Below the pieces are notes generated by a model, which saw nothing but the letters and a program-made list of their open reading frames with translations, had not been told where the DNA came from and searched no databases. Made by a program: the position numbers and the translations under genes. 64,000 bases of DNA, from NCBI GenBank assembly GCA_030685015.1, contig JAUXWS010000028.1, positions 1-64,000 of the forward strand. The letters run 5' to 3'. This stretch comes from a bacterium (GTDB taxonomy: Bacteria; CAIWAD01). Below are positions 51,127 to 59,468 of the stretch, one piece after another (position 1 is the first letter of the stretch; each line of letters starts with the position of its first letter).

Positions 51127-52229
51127 TTAACCCGGCCCTTAAATTCCCAGGGCCGCATACTGAGCACTTGGGTGCCTGAAGTAGGACATGACGTGCTCGG
51201 GCAGGGCTGAGATCCGATCCATGAAGGCCGTTGCCTTGTGCAGGAGGGCCTCGGTCGTTCTGCTGGCAGGGCCCGTTCGCAGCGCGGTCTTGAAGTCCCG
51301 ATTCAGATACTCGTCCGGATTGGATTCGGGCGCGTAGGGCGGCAGGAACACCAATTCGATCTGGTGCTCGCGACCCACCATCCAGGCTTGGACCTTCTTG
51401 GCATGATGTACCCGCAAGTTGTCCACCACCAAGTAGATCTTGCGATCAGCATGGTGGATCAATCCCGCCAGAAACGAGATGAAGCGCTCGGCGTTGATCG
51501 TGTCCTCCACGATGCGGAAACTCACTTCCCCACGGGCGGAAATCGCCGAAATCATGGACAGCTTCTTCCAGCGTGCCGGCACCTTGAGCACCGGGGTTTG
51601 GCCGCGCGGGGCAAACCCACGCACCCAGTGGGCGTCTTCTTTCACCGCCGTCTCATCGCCCCACAGGATCGTGGCACCCTCTGCCTTGGCCCGTGCCGCC
51701 ACGGCAGGAAAAGTCTCCTTCAGCCAGGTCTCGATCTTCTTGGGGTCCTGTTCCAGCGCTCGCTTCATGGGTCGCTGCGGTGTGAAACCCCAGCGTTTCA
51801 AATACTTCCCAATCAGACGATCCTGCATCTCGATGCCGAAGCGATCCAGAATCAGCGCCTTGATCGCAGGACGGGTCCACAGGGCAAAAGGCAACTGCAG
51901 CTGATCCGGAGTCTTGCTGATGATGCGTTCCCGGATCCACACCTCTTCTACGAAGGTCAGCTTTCGACCCGAGCCAACCGGACGACCACGCGGCTTCTCA
52001 ATCAGTCCGGCTTCCCCATCCCTGCGGCTACGGGTAATCCAGACTTCCACCGTATTGGTGTGCACACCAGCTACAGCAGCCAGCTCCGGAATCGTCATGT
52101 CGGTCTGGGCACGCAGCCGCATCACCATGGTGCGAAGCAGGTTTCGTCCCTCAGCCGTCAGTTTGCGGGCATCGATCTTTTCCATGCCCCCAAGTTAAGA
52201 AATTCCTTCGTATTTTTGGGCCGGGTTAA
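51127..52229 (-). mobile_element. IS630-family insertion sequence
   Basis: This 1103-bp element has matching termini: TTAACCCGGCCC at 51127-51138 and its complement GGGCCGGGTTAA at 52218-52229. It is flanked by TA on both sides (51125-51126 and 52230-52231), the standard IS630/Tc1 target duplication. It carries one intact transposase gene. It sits in the signal-peptide codons of the P2 gene. Confidence 0.93.
51139..52185 (-). CDS. IS630-family transposase
   Basis: The product has 348 residues in one frame. The N-terminal helix-turn-helix region (about 1-110; TIPELAAVAGVHTNTVEVWI) is followed by a DDE_3 domain with Asp in LWGDETAV, Asp in LVVDNLRVHH and Glu in ESNPDEYLNRDFK. Length is normal for the family and no frameshift is present. 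The stop codon overlaps the left terminal repeat region. It is transcribed opposite to P2, so read-through from its own promoter would not restore P2 expression. Confidence 0.95.
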   Translation of the reverse strand: MEKIDARKLTAEGRNLLRTMVMRLRAQTDMTIPELAAVAGVHTNTVEVWITRSRRDGEAGLIEKPRGRPVGSGRKLTFVEEVWIRERIISKTPDQLQLPFALWTRPAIKALILDRFGIEMQDRLIGKYLKRWGFTPQRPMKRALEQDPKKIETWLKETFPAVAARAKAEGATILWGDETAVKEDAHWVRGFAPRGQTPVLKVPARWKKLSMISAISARGEVSFRIVEDTINAERFISFLAGLIHHADRKIYLVVDNLRVHHAKKVQAWMVGREHQIELVFLPPYAPESNPDEYLNRDFKTALRTGPASRTTEALLHKATAFMDRISALPEHVMSYFRHPSAQYAALGI

Positions 52230-52248
52230 TAGGCTCATCCTTTCCCTC

Positions 52249-54531
52249 ATGTTGTTGTTTACGATGGCGTTCGTATCACAGGCACAATCGCCGCAGGAAG
52301 ATTCTCAGGCCCTACTCGCTGTGGTTGACCGCACTGCCTTGCCGCTGCCGGGACTAAAGGCGGACGAGCTGCACTATCTCGTCGGGCGCCTTTACCCGTG
52401 GGCCGAGCAGCGCTTAGGCAGCCGCGTGACAGTCATGACCGAGGAGAACACCTTCACCCTTCTTCAGGACATGGGCATCAATCCCGCCGATTGTGTGCAG
52501 CAGGACTGCGAAGTGGCCATCGGACGCAAGATCGGCGCGGACTGGCTGATCGTTACAAAGCTCTATCGTTTTGATGACAAGGCTCCGTTCATCTTTGAGC
52601 TGAGGCTCTACCAGACGGCCACCAGCGTTTTCCTCGGGTCGCAAGAAGCACGCGCCCTGACGGTGATCGATCTGGCTGACCAAGCCAACGCGGCAGCGGA
52701 AAAGATCTTCACGCGATTGATAGACAAACTGGGCGGAGTGCGCCACGTTGAAACCGCCCAGCTGACCTTCATACTTGAACCTGGACCCGTGTTTGTGCAA
52801 CGCGACAACCAGGCAATCGGCACACTAACGGTACCTGCCAGCGGTCGCCTGCGCTTGGACACATCACCGGGCAGCCACGACTTTGTCTTCAGCCGGGAGG
52901 GTAAGCTGGATTGGAGCAGGAAGCTTGATGCCATGACCGGTGCCCCGCAAGAAATCTCCGTGAGCTTCCTTCAAGGCAACCCGGCCGCCATACCGTCTGG
53001 CTCGGGCAGTGGCGTCCTCCGCGTGGCCAGCCAACCCGGTGGGGCGACCATCCATCTGGATGACGTGGAAATCGGCACAACCACGCTGCAACTTGCCGAC
53101 ATCACTATCGGCATGCACCGCTTGCGTCTCAGCAAGCCTTTGTACCAGACCATCGAAAGGAATGTGCTGATCAGCGAAGATGCCGTCACGGAGGTCAGCG
53201 AGAGCTTGGCACCAGACTTCGCTCCATTGACTGTGCGCTCTGATCCGCCAGACGCCGTCGTGCTGCTGGACGGCCAGGAGCGCGGTCGTACGCCCTGGAG
53301 CGTTGAACGCTTTCCCACTGGTCAGTACAGTTTGCGCTTGCGGGCAGACCTGTATCACCAGGAGGAGCGCGTCCTCCGTGTTGAGCCCGGTGTTCCACTG
53401 CAGATAGATGCGCGCCTGAGACCGGCCTTCGGTTCCCTCATGGTCGAATCCCATCCCGATGGTGCCGAGGTCTTTGTGGACGAAGTGTCGTGGGGACGCG
53501 CGCCTGCGCAGCGTGACAAGGTCCGGAGTGGTCGTCACGCCGTCCGTGTTCGCCTTGAGCTATTCAACGATTACGAGAGCTGGGTGGACGTTGCGGACGA
53601 GGGCCGTCACATCGTGACGGCGGATCTCAGCGCGAACTATGGCACCCTGTCGCTATCGGGATCGCCAGTGGGCGCGCGTGTTCTCGTGGACGGAACGAGT
53701 TCAGGCACGCTTCCCATAGAACTCCGCCTTCGACCGGGCAGCCATCGGTTGAGGGTAGAGCGGGATCAATACAATCCCTTCGATGAGACTATCGTTCTGG
53801 CTGTGGGAGACCGGCGGGAAAGACAGATCAATCTTGTCCGCCAGACTGGTGCCTTGTTTATCATGGTGAGTCCGCCTGAAGCCAGAATCTACCTCGACGG
53901 TCGACGCCTAGGAGAAAGTCCGCAGATCCTCAAGGAGCTGCCCACAGGCCGCTATCAGGTTCGGGCTAGCTTGGCGTCTTACGCGGATCATGCGGAAATT
54001 ATCGATTTGACCGTCGGATCTCAAACGCGATTGGAAATCACCCTGTCACACGAGGCTTGGCTCGAATACGCTGCACGGCGTCGCAAGGCAACCTACGCGG
54101 CGGTCCTGTTTCCAGGCGGAGGACAACTCATCAGTGGCCAGAAGCGAGGAGCCATCTATTCGCTGGCCGCGGGGGCAGGCGCTTGGCTGTCAGTTCTGTC
54201 TTCACAGAAGTACGAGACTGCCCTGAAAGACCTTCATCGTGCGGAGCTGCAATACCGCAACTCGATTGATCCGCTGGAGCACGCCCGGCACTATCAGGAA
54301 ATGCTGGATGCCAGGGATGAACAGAGACAATCTCGCCGCCTATACTGGGCAGGTATGGCGACAGCTGGTACCAGTTGGTTAGTGGGCGTGGTAGACGCTA
54401 GGCTGTTCGGCGGTACCGCGCGCGAAACAGATATACATAAGGTCGAAAATCGACGAGGGACGTTTTGGCACCCACGACTGGTACTCACCTCAAATGTCCC
54501 AGGAGTGGCGATTCTGTGGTCCTGGCATTGA
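52249..54531 (+). CDS. PEGA-repeat envelope protein paralogue P2, 5' end cut off by IS630
   Basis: About 760 residues remain. Content matches P1: a shared N-terminal module with LLAVVDRTALPL, TEENTFTLLQDMG and DCVQQDCEVAIGRKIGADWL, about five PEGA repeats and C-terminal membrane-type helices. The original ATG at 51114 is separated by the IS; the nearest in-frame ATG is 52249, inside the signal peptide core and without a clear ribosome binding site, so expression and export are doubtful. The DNA is lower in G+C than in P1. The downstream lipoprotein genes may also lose their promoter. The reading frame is otherwise intact. Confidence 0.8.
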   Translation: MLLFTMAFVSQAQSPQEDSQALLAVVDRTALPLPGLKADELHYLVGRLYPWAEQRLGSRVTVMTEENTFTLLQDMGINPADCVQQDCEVAIGRKIGADWLIVTKLYRFDDKAPFIFELRLYQTATSVFLGSQEARALTVIDLADQANAAAEKIFTRLIDKLGGVRHVETAQLTFILEPGPVFVQRDNQAIGTLTVPASGRLRLDTSPGSHDFVFSREGKLDWSRKLDAMTGAPQEISVSFLQGNPAAIPSGSGSGVLRVASQPGGATIHLDDVEIGTTTLQLADITIGMHRLRLSKPLYQTIERNVLISEDAVTEVSESLAPDFAPLTVRSDPPDAVVLLDGQERGRTPWSVERFPTGQYSLRLRADLYHQEERVLRVEPGVPLQIDARLRPAFGSLMVESHPDGAEVFVDEVSWGRAPAQRDKVRSGRHAVRVRLELFNDYESWVDVADEGRHIVTADLSANYGTLSLSGSPVGARVLVDGTSSGTLPIELRLRPGSHRLRVERDQYNPFDETIVLAVGDRRERQINLVRQTGALFIMVSPPEARIYLDGRRLGESPQILKELPTGRYQVRASLASYADHAEIIDLTVGSQTRLEITLSHEAWLEYAARRRKATYAAVLFPGGGQLISGQKRGAIYSLAAGAGAWLSVLSSQKYETALKDLHRAELQYRNSIDPLEHARHYQEMLDARDEQRQSRRLYWAGMATAGTSWLVGVVDARLFGGTARETDIHKVENRRGTFWHPRLVLTSNVPGVAILWSWH

Positions 54532-54544
54532 TATGGAGCAATTG

Positions 54545-55138
54545 ATGCGACTGTACCATTGCTGTCTTGTACTTGCTCTGCTAATGGCGGGATGCACCGC
54601 AAGTACACGGCTTCTTCCCGGCCAGGAGCGGCAGATGTCGGGGGGCGACCCGCCAGCCTGGGTCCTGGCCCCCGTCAAGGAGGACACGCGGGAGGCCAAG
54701 GCCTTCTGTGGCGTGTCCCGCAACCTGGGCAGCGAAGGGGCGGCCCGGGACGACGCCCTGCGCAGCGCCCGGGAACAGATCATCGACGCCATCGGCGTCC
54801 AGGGCGAGCACGTGCTGGTGCAGGTGAGCAGCTCCCTGGGACCCGCGGGCGGCATCCTAGATCCCGCCGTCGCGCTGGACAACACGACCAAGCTGGTCTC
54901 CGAGGGCCAGGTGCGGACCCGGGCCCGCCAGTTCCACATCGAGAGATGGCAGCGGCTGGGCGAGTCCGGGCTGGAGTACTATCACAAGGCCTATGTGCTG
55001 GTTCATTGGAGCCATGCGGACGCCGCGGAGGCGGTCCGCCAGGCGGTGCGCGCGGCGGCGGGACCCGATGCGCAGGTCCAGGCCAATGTCGAGCGCGCCC
55101 TGGATCGGATGAAGGAGCTGAAGGCCGAGGACTGGTAG
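54545..55138 (+). CDS. LPP20-like lipoprotein 1
   Basis: The product has 197 residues with lipobox LMAGC. The fold matches LPP20/FlgP-type lipoproteins: RQMSGGDPPAWV near the start, then AKAFCGVSRNLGSEGAARDDALRSAREQI, a pattern of an Ala-rich helix after a short strand. The end reads ALDRMKELKAEDW, almost the same as in the third lipoprotein of this set. I chose the ATG at 54545, with GGAG seven bases before it, over in-frame ATGs at 54494 and 54533. It follows the PEGA paralogue P2 by 13 bases and precedes a related lipoprotein by 12 bases. Location is presumably the outer membrane. Confidence 0.8.
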   Translation: MRLYHCCLVLALLMAGCTASTRLLPGQERQMSGGDPPAWVLAPVKEDTREAKAFCGVSRNLGSEGAARDDALRSAREQIIDAIGVQGEHVLVQVSSSLGPAGGILDPAVALDNTTKLVSEGQVRTRARQFHIERWQRLGESGLEYYHKAYVLVHWSHADAAEAVRQAVRAAAGPDAQVQANVERALDRMKELKAEDW

Positions 55139-55150
55139 CGGGAGGTTTCC

Positions 55151-56272
55151 TTGCCCTCATCGTTCTCGCCTGGAACCCGCTGGGCGCTCCTCGGCCTGGT
55201 CCTGCTCCTGGTCGCCTGCGGCGCGTCCCGCTCGCTCAAACCCGGGGAGAGCCGCGTGGTCCGGGCGCTGGGAGATGCCGGCCTGCGCTCCCAGGCCGGA
55301 CCGGGGCTGTTCATCGGCGTCTCCCACGCCTGCGCCGACGAGTCCGAGGCGCGCCGGGACGCCGAGCTGCAGGCCCGCCAGGCCATCATTTCCTCCCTCC
55401 ACAGCCAGGTTGAGAGCAGCGTGCTGCAGCGGGTGACGCTGGATGGGCGTCCCGCCCAGATCCTTGAGGCCTCCGTGGAACAGGAGGCCCAGGTGCGCGC
55501 CCTCAGCCGCAACCTGGTCAGCGTGCAGGCCGAGGCCTGGTACATCGAGACCCGGGAGCGCGCCACGGACAGGGGTCTGCAGGTGGAGGTGCAGGCCTGG
55601 TGCCGCATGCGCTATGACCGGGCGGATCACCAGCGCCTGCTGCAGGAGCTGCTGGATGAACTGGGTCCCGCCATCGAGGAGGGCGGCCGCAGCGCCGGCC
55701 TGGCCCTGGCCGGTTCGCGCGTGGGAGAAGGACTCCGCCTGGCCGGCCGGGCCTGGCGCCAACTGAAAGCCCTGGACCGCTACGAAGGCTGGACCCCCGC
55801 CCAGCTGAAGCGACGGGAGGACCTGCGCCAGGGGGTGGAAGAGGCGCTGGGCCGATTCACCATCCACGTGGCCCTGGAGACCCGCTTGGACAAGCAGCCG
55901 GTCGTGAGCGGGTTCGGACCGGCCCTGGCCCGCGCCCTGCGCCGCCAGCTGCCCGTGACCATCCTGGAGGGCGCCGCTGTGGCGCAGGCCTCCGGAGCCC
56001 TGTTGACGGGAACCCTCGACCTGACGACGCGCACCGTGGCCGGCGGGCTGGTGAGCTGCACGGGCCGGCTGGAGACCACGCTGCAAACGCTGGCGGGCGG
56101 GGAGGTCCTTTGGCGGGCGGTGGAACCGGGCGGCGGCCTGACCGACCTGCGCGAGGCGGGAGGCAACGCCGAGTGGGCCGTGCGCCGGTTGCTTGAGAGC
56201 AAGATGCTGCTGGAGAGCCTGCCCGAATCCCTGGCCACGGGCTTGCGCCAGCGCCTCTTGGAGCAGATGTGA
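55151..56272 (+). CDS. LPP20-like lipoprotein 2, longer
   Basis: The product has 373 residues, starting with TTG at 55151 five bases after GGAGG. The lipobox is LVAC. The N-terminal half resembles the neighbouring LPP20-like proteins (GVSHACADESEARRDAELQARQAI, then VSVQAEAWYIETRER). The C-terminal half (about 215-373) is an additional domain with RFTIHVALETRLDKQPVVSGFGPALARALRRQLPVTILEG, similar in layout to CsgG or LpoB-like periplasmic folds; this is a weak inference. It is in a run of four genes spaced by 12-31 bases with the PEGA-type and barrel-type paralogues, so co-expression is very likely. Confidence 0.75.
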   Translation: MPSSFSPGTRWALLGLVLLLVACGASRSLKPGESRVVRALGDAGLRSQAGPGLFIGVSHACADESEARRDAELQARQAIISSLHSQVESSVLQRVTLDGRPAQILEASVEQEAQVRALSRNLVSVQAEAWYIETRERATDRGLQVEVQAWCRMRYDRADHQRLLQELLDELGPAIEEGGRSAGLALAGSRVGEGLRLAGRAWRQLKALDRYEGWTPAQLKRREDLRQGVEEALGRFTIHVALETRLDKQPVVSGFGPALARALRRQLPVTILEGAAVAQASGALLTGTLDLTTRTVAGGLVSCTGRLETTLQTLAGGEVLWRAVEPGGGLTDLREAGGNAEWAVRRLLESKMLLESLPESLATGLRQRLLEQM

Positions 56273-56297
56273 CACACCATTTCCACAGGAGGAGACC

Positions 56298-56906
56298 ATG
56301 AGACAGCTGCGACGGATTCTGCCCCTGCTGCTGGCCGCCCTGGTGCTGGCGGGATGTGCCGGAGGCCGCAAGATGATGGAGGGAAGCCGCCGGCAGATCA
56401 GCGGCGGGGACCGCCCCAGTTGGGTGGACAATCCCCAGAAGGAGAGCACCAAGGAGATGAAGGCCTTCGCCGGCCTCTCCCGCCAGTTCGCCATGGAGTC
56501 CGATGCCCGCACCGATGCCCGCATGAACGCCTACATCCAGGCCATCGACGCCGCCGGACTGCAGGGCAAGCGCATGTTCGACCAGGTGGCCAGCCTCATC
56601 GGCGCCTCCTCGGACATTCTCACCCCGGGCGTGGTGCAGGACGAGATGACCCGTCTCAAGGGCCAGGGCGTGGCCATGGGCGATGTCAAACAGTGGCACG
56701 TGGAACAGTGGGAGCTGCTTGAGAACGGCGCCCTGCGCCGCTACTTCGTGGTCCAGGCCCTCTTCATGATGCCGAAGGATGCCCCCAAGCAGTTCATGGA
56801 GAACCTGCTCAAGGCCAAGGCCGCCGCCGAGGCCGACGAACAGGTGCGCCAGAACATCAACCGCGCCCTGGAAAAGATGCAGGAAATGCAGAGTGAGGAT
56901 TGGTAG
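56298..56906 (+). CDS. LPP20-like lipoprotein 3
   Basis: The product has 202 residues with lipobox LAGC and a strong ribosome binding site (AGGAGGAG). After the Cys: MMEGSRRQISGGDRPSWVDNP, then MKAFAGLSRQFAMESDARTDAR, matching the first lipoprotein of the set. The C-terminus ends INRALEKMQEMQSEDW, again parallel to that protein. This pair probably arose by duplication. LPP20 family proteins are outer-membrane lipoproteins, sometimes linked to motility or envelope structure, with no known enzymatic role. The gene lies between the longer lipoprotein and paralogue P3. Confidence 0.82.
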   Translation: MRQLRRILPLLLAALVLAGCAGGRKMMEGSRRQISGGDRPSWVDNPQKESTKEMKAFAGLSRQFAMESDARTDARMNAYIQAIDAAGLQGKRMFDQVASLIGASSDILTPGVVQDEMTRLKGQGVAMGDVKQWHVEQWELLENGALRRYFVVQALFMMPKDAPKQFMENLLKAKAAAEADEQVRQNINRALEKMQEMQSEDW

Positions 56907-56937
56907 CCGCCATCCATCGACTCCACATGTCATCCTG

Positions 56938-58176
56938 GTGAAAGCGCACGTTGCTTCCAGGGCTGCGCCCAAGGCGTGGGCCGCCGCCTGGATCATGGCC
57001 GTCCTCGCCTGGCCGGGCCTGTTCTCCGCCCTGGGCGGCGCCTGGGCGATGGAGGCGCCTGTTGTCGGCGCCACCCTGGTGGCGGTCATCGACCGTTCAA
57101 GCGAGGCGGGCAGCGGCTTGAACGAGGACCAGCGCTCCATCCTCTCCCAGGCGGCGCGCGGCCAGCTGGTCAGATCCCTGGCCCACCGTGGATGTGTCGT
57201 CCTGTCCGAAGAGAACACCATCGCCATTCTGCGGGACATGGGCGTCGACCTGGCCACCTGCGAGGGCGAATGCGAGCTGCAAGTGGCCCGCACCCTGCAA
57301 GCGGACTGGCTGGTCTCCATCCGCCTTGTGCGGCTGGGCGGCGAGTGGACCGTCCAGGCCAACCTCTTCCGCACCTCCAGCGGAGCCATGGTGGGCGGCG
57401 AGACCCGGGAGTGCGGCAGCGAACGGGAGCTGCGACCCGCGCTGCAGCACCTCATCCGGGACCTCTGCCACAGCCAGTTCCCCGAAGCAGGGGGGGACAG
57501 GGTCGGGGTCGCGGCGGAGCCTCCCGCGACCAGCCCGCCGCGGGAGGCGGAAGGGGTCGTGCTTCGGGACCGGGAGCCAAAACCGGTCCCGCCGGCCACC
57601 GGCTGGGAAGAGCGCCGCTCGGGCATCCGCAACCGCTTCTGTCTGGAAGGCGGCTGGGGTCCCTGCTTCTTCTATCCCCGCCAGGAGGGAACGGTCCGGC
57701 GCAGCGTCATGGCCTGGGGCGCGGACCTGCGCTACGCCGACAGAAGCGCCTCGCTCTACGACCTCGTCCTCAGCTGGTGGCGCGCCACCGAGGACTTCGA
57801 TGACCACCCCGAGGCGAAGACGCACTACGCCCTGCTGCGGGCGGTCGTCGAGATCACGCCCCTCCACCTGGGGCCGGTGCACGCCTTCGGCCGCGCCGGC
57901 TACCAGGTGATCCAGACCCGCACCAAGTGGGACGAGCGCCTCCTGCTGGGCGGCCCGGGCCTGGAGTACCGCGCCCGCGGAGGCCTGGCCCTGGCGGCCG
58001 GCATGGACTTCCTGAAAGAGCATAGGCTGAGCGACGGCCGCTTCAGCGAGGTCACGCGCCACTATCGCGCCGAGTGCTCGTGGTCCGGCGCCAATCTCGG
58101 CCTGGGATTGGAAGCCCTGTTCGGGGGCGAGGCCAAGGCGGAGGAATCCATCACGGCAAGACTGCTCATCTATTGA
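56938..58176 (+). CDS. Exported protein with shared N-terminal module and predicted barrel, paralogue P3
   Basis: The product has about 412 residues. After a signal peptide (FSALGGAWAMEAP) comes the module shared with P1, P2, P4 and P5: LVAVIDRSSEA, LSEENTIAILRDMG, TCEGECELQVARTLQADWL (about 45-130). A Pro/Glu-rich linker (about 185-220) leads to a C-terminal part with amphipathic strands (about 235-412) that resembles a small outer-membrane barrel. The start is uncertain: GTG 56938, GTG 56893 or ATG 56995. It closes the four-gene run that begins at 54545. No product name can be assigned. Confidence 0.7.
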   Translation: MKAHVASRAAPKAWAAAWIMAVLAWPGLFSALGGAWAMEAPVVGATLVAVIDRSSEAGSGLNEDQRSILSQAARGQLVRSLAHRGCVVLSEENTIAILRDMGVDLATCEGECELQVARTLQADWLVSIRLVRLGGEWTVQANLFRTSSGAMVGGETRECGSERELRPALQHLIRDLCHSQFPEAGGDRVGVAAEPPATSPPREAEGVVLRDREPKPVPPATGWEERRSGIRNRFCLEGGWGPCFFYPRQEGTVRRSVMAWGADLRYADRSASLYDLVLSWWRATEDFDDHPEAKTHYALLRAVVEITPLHLGPVHAFGRAGYQVIQTRTKWDERLLLGGPGLEYRARGGLALAAGMDFLKEHRLSDGRFSEVTRHYRAECSWSGANLGLGLEALFGGEAKAEESITARLLIY

Positions 58177-58198
58177 GCGTCTCGCCCTTACGACTTGT

Positions 58199-58215
58199 CA
58201 TACTTTGAAAGTATG
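58199..58215 (+). promoter_or_regulatory. Perfect 17-base palindrome before ATPase gene
   Basis: CATACTTTGAAAGTATG is a perfect dyad 14 bases before the start codon at 58230, and CATAC recurs at 58221. A short AT-rich patch within GC-rich DNA suits a promoter/operator. It could bind a regulator or the product of the gene itself. Confidence 0.55.
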
Positions 58216-58229
58216 ATTATCATACATCC

Positions 58230-59468
58230 ATGAGCAGCACAAAGCAAAGCCCTCTGCCCCGTCTGGCCGCCGGGGGCCTCAAGAAGGCCCTGGCGCTATC
58301 CCCCGTCGTTGTGCTCACCGGGGCGCGGCAGACGGGCAAGACCACCCTGGTGAAGGCTCTGCCTGAACTGGCCGGCCGGCCCTACCTGAGCCTGGACGAC
58401 CTGGACCTGCGCACCCAGGCCCTGGAGGAGCCGGAGGCCCTGGCGCGGCGCGCTCCCGCCCTCGTGCTGGATGAAGTGCAGCGGGCAAAGGACCTGCTCA
58501 TCGCCGTCAAGCGCGTCGTGGATGAGGATGCCCGGCGCACTCCCGGCCGCTTCGTGCTGACCGGATCGGCCAACCTGCTCATGCAGGAGCAGGTCGCGGA
58601 GAGCTTGGCCGGTCGCGCCGTCTACGTCCAGCTCTGGCCTTTCACCCGCCGCGAACGCCTGGGCCTGGGGCGGGCCGGCGCTTGGAGCCGCCTGCTGGAG
58701 ACGCCCTCGGCGGACTGGGCGCGCTGCCTGCGCGAGGAGGCCGGTCCGCGGGAGGACTGGCGCGACGCGGCCCGGCGCGGCGGGATGCCCGTGCCCAGCC
58801 TGCTGGAGGACCCCGAGGCCCGGCGCCTGTGGTTCTCCGGTTACGTGCAGACCTACCTGGAGCGCGACTTGCAGATGCTGCGCTCCGTGGCGGGCTTGCC
58901 CGACTTCCGCCGCCTGATGCGCGCCGCCTGCCTGCGCATGGGCGGCCTGCTCAACCAGACCGAACTCAGCCGCGACACGGGCATCGTGCAGCCCCAGGTG
59001 CACCGCCACCTGGGCCTGCTGGAGGCCAGCTACCAGGCCGTGCGCCTGCCGGCTTTTTCGGTCAACCGCACCAGGCGGCTGATCAAGGCGCCCAAGCTCT
59101 ACTGGAGCGACACGGCCCTGGCCCTGCACTTGGCCGGCGAGACGGAGCCCCGCGGCGCCCACCTGGAGAACCTGGTGCTGGCGGACCTGCTGGCCTGGCG
59201 CGACGCCCAGGCGGAGACGGTGAGCCTGCTCTACTGGCGCACGGCCACGGGCCAGGAGGTGGACTTCGTGGTGGAGACGCCGCGCCGCCTGCTGCCGGTG
59301 GAGGTCAAGGCCGCCACCCGCGTCCAGCCGGCCGACGCCAGGGGCCTGGAGGCCTTCCTGGACGAGTACCCGGACCTGGCCGAGGGCGGCCTGCTCCTCC
59401 ACGCGGGCGAGGAGGCCTTCCCCCTGACGCGCCGGGTCTGGGCCGCGCCCTGGTGGCAGGTATGTTGA
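58230..59468 (+). CDS. AAA_14/DUF4143-type ATPase
   Basis: The product has 412 residues. Walker A is TGARQTGKTTLV (about 30-41) and Walker B PALVLDEVQRAKD (about 79-91). A central YVQTYLERDLQMLRSV segment (about 210-225) and a C-terminal DUF4143 part with ETVSLLYWRTATGQEVDFVVE (about 330-350) resemble the PD-(D/E)XK-like fold typical of this family. Members are widespread, often mobile, and without an assigned role. It sits between two sets of envelope genes. Its stop codon overlaps the start of P4 by seven bases, so P4 and P5 are probably translated with it. The insertion of such a gene here may be secondary. Confidence 0.88.
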   Translation: MSSTKQSPLPRLAAGGLKKALALSPVVVLTGARQTGKTTLVKALPELAGRPYLSLDDLDLRTQALEEPEALARRAPALVLDEVQRAKDLLIAVKRVVDEDARRTPGRFVLTGSANLLMQEQVAESLAGRAVYVQLWPFTRRERLGLGRAGAWSRLLETPSADWARCLREEAGPREDWRDAARRGGMPVPSLLEDPEARRLWFSGYVQTYLERDLQMLRSVAGLPDFRRLMRAACLRMGGLLNQTELSRDTGIVQPQVHRHLGLLEASYQAVRLPAFSVNRTRRLIKAPKLYWSDTALALHLAGETEPRGAHLENLVLADLLAWRDAQAETVSLLYWRTATGQEVDFVVETPRRLLPVEVKAATRVQPADARGLEAFLDEYPDLAEGGLLLHAGEEAFPLTRRVWAAPWWQVC

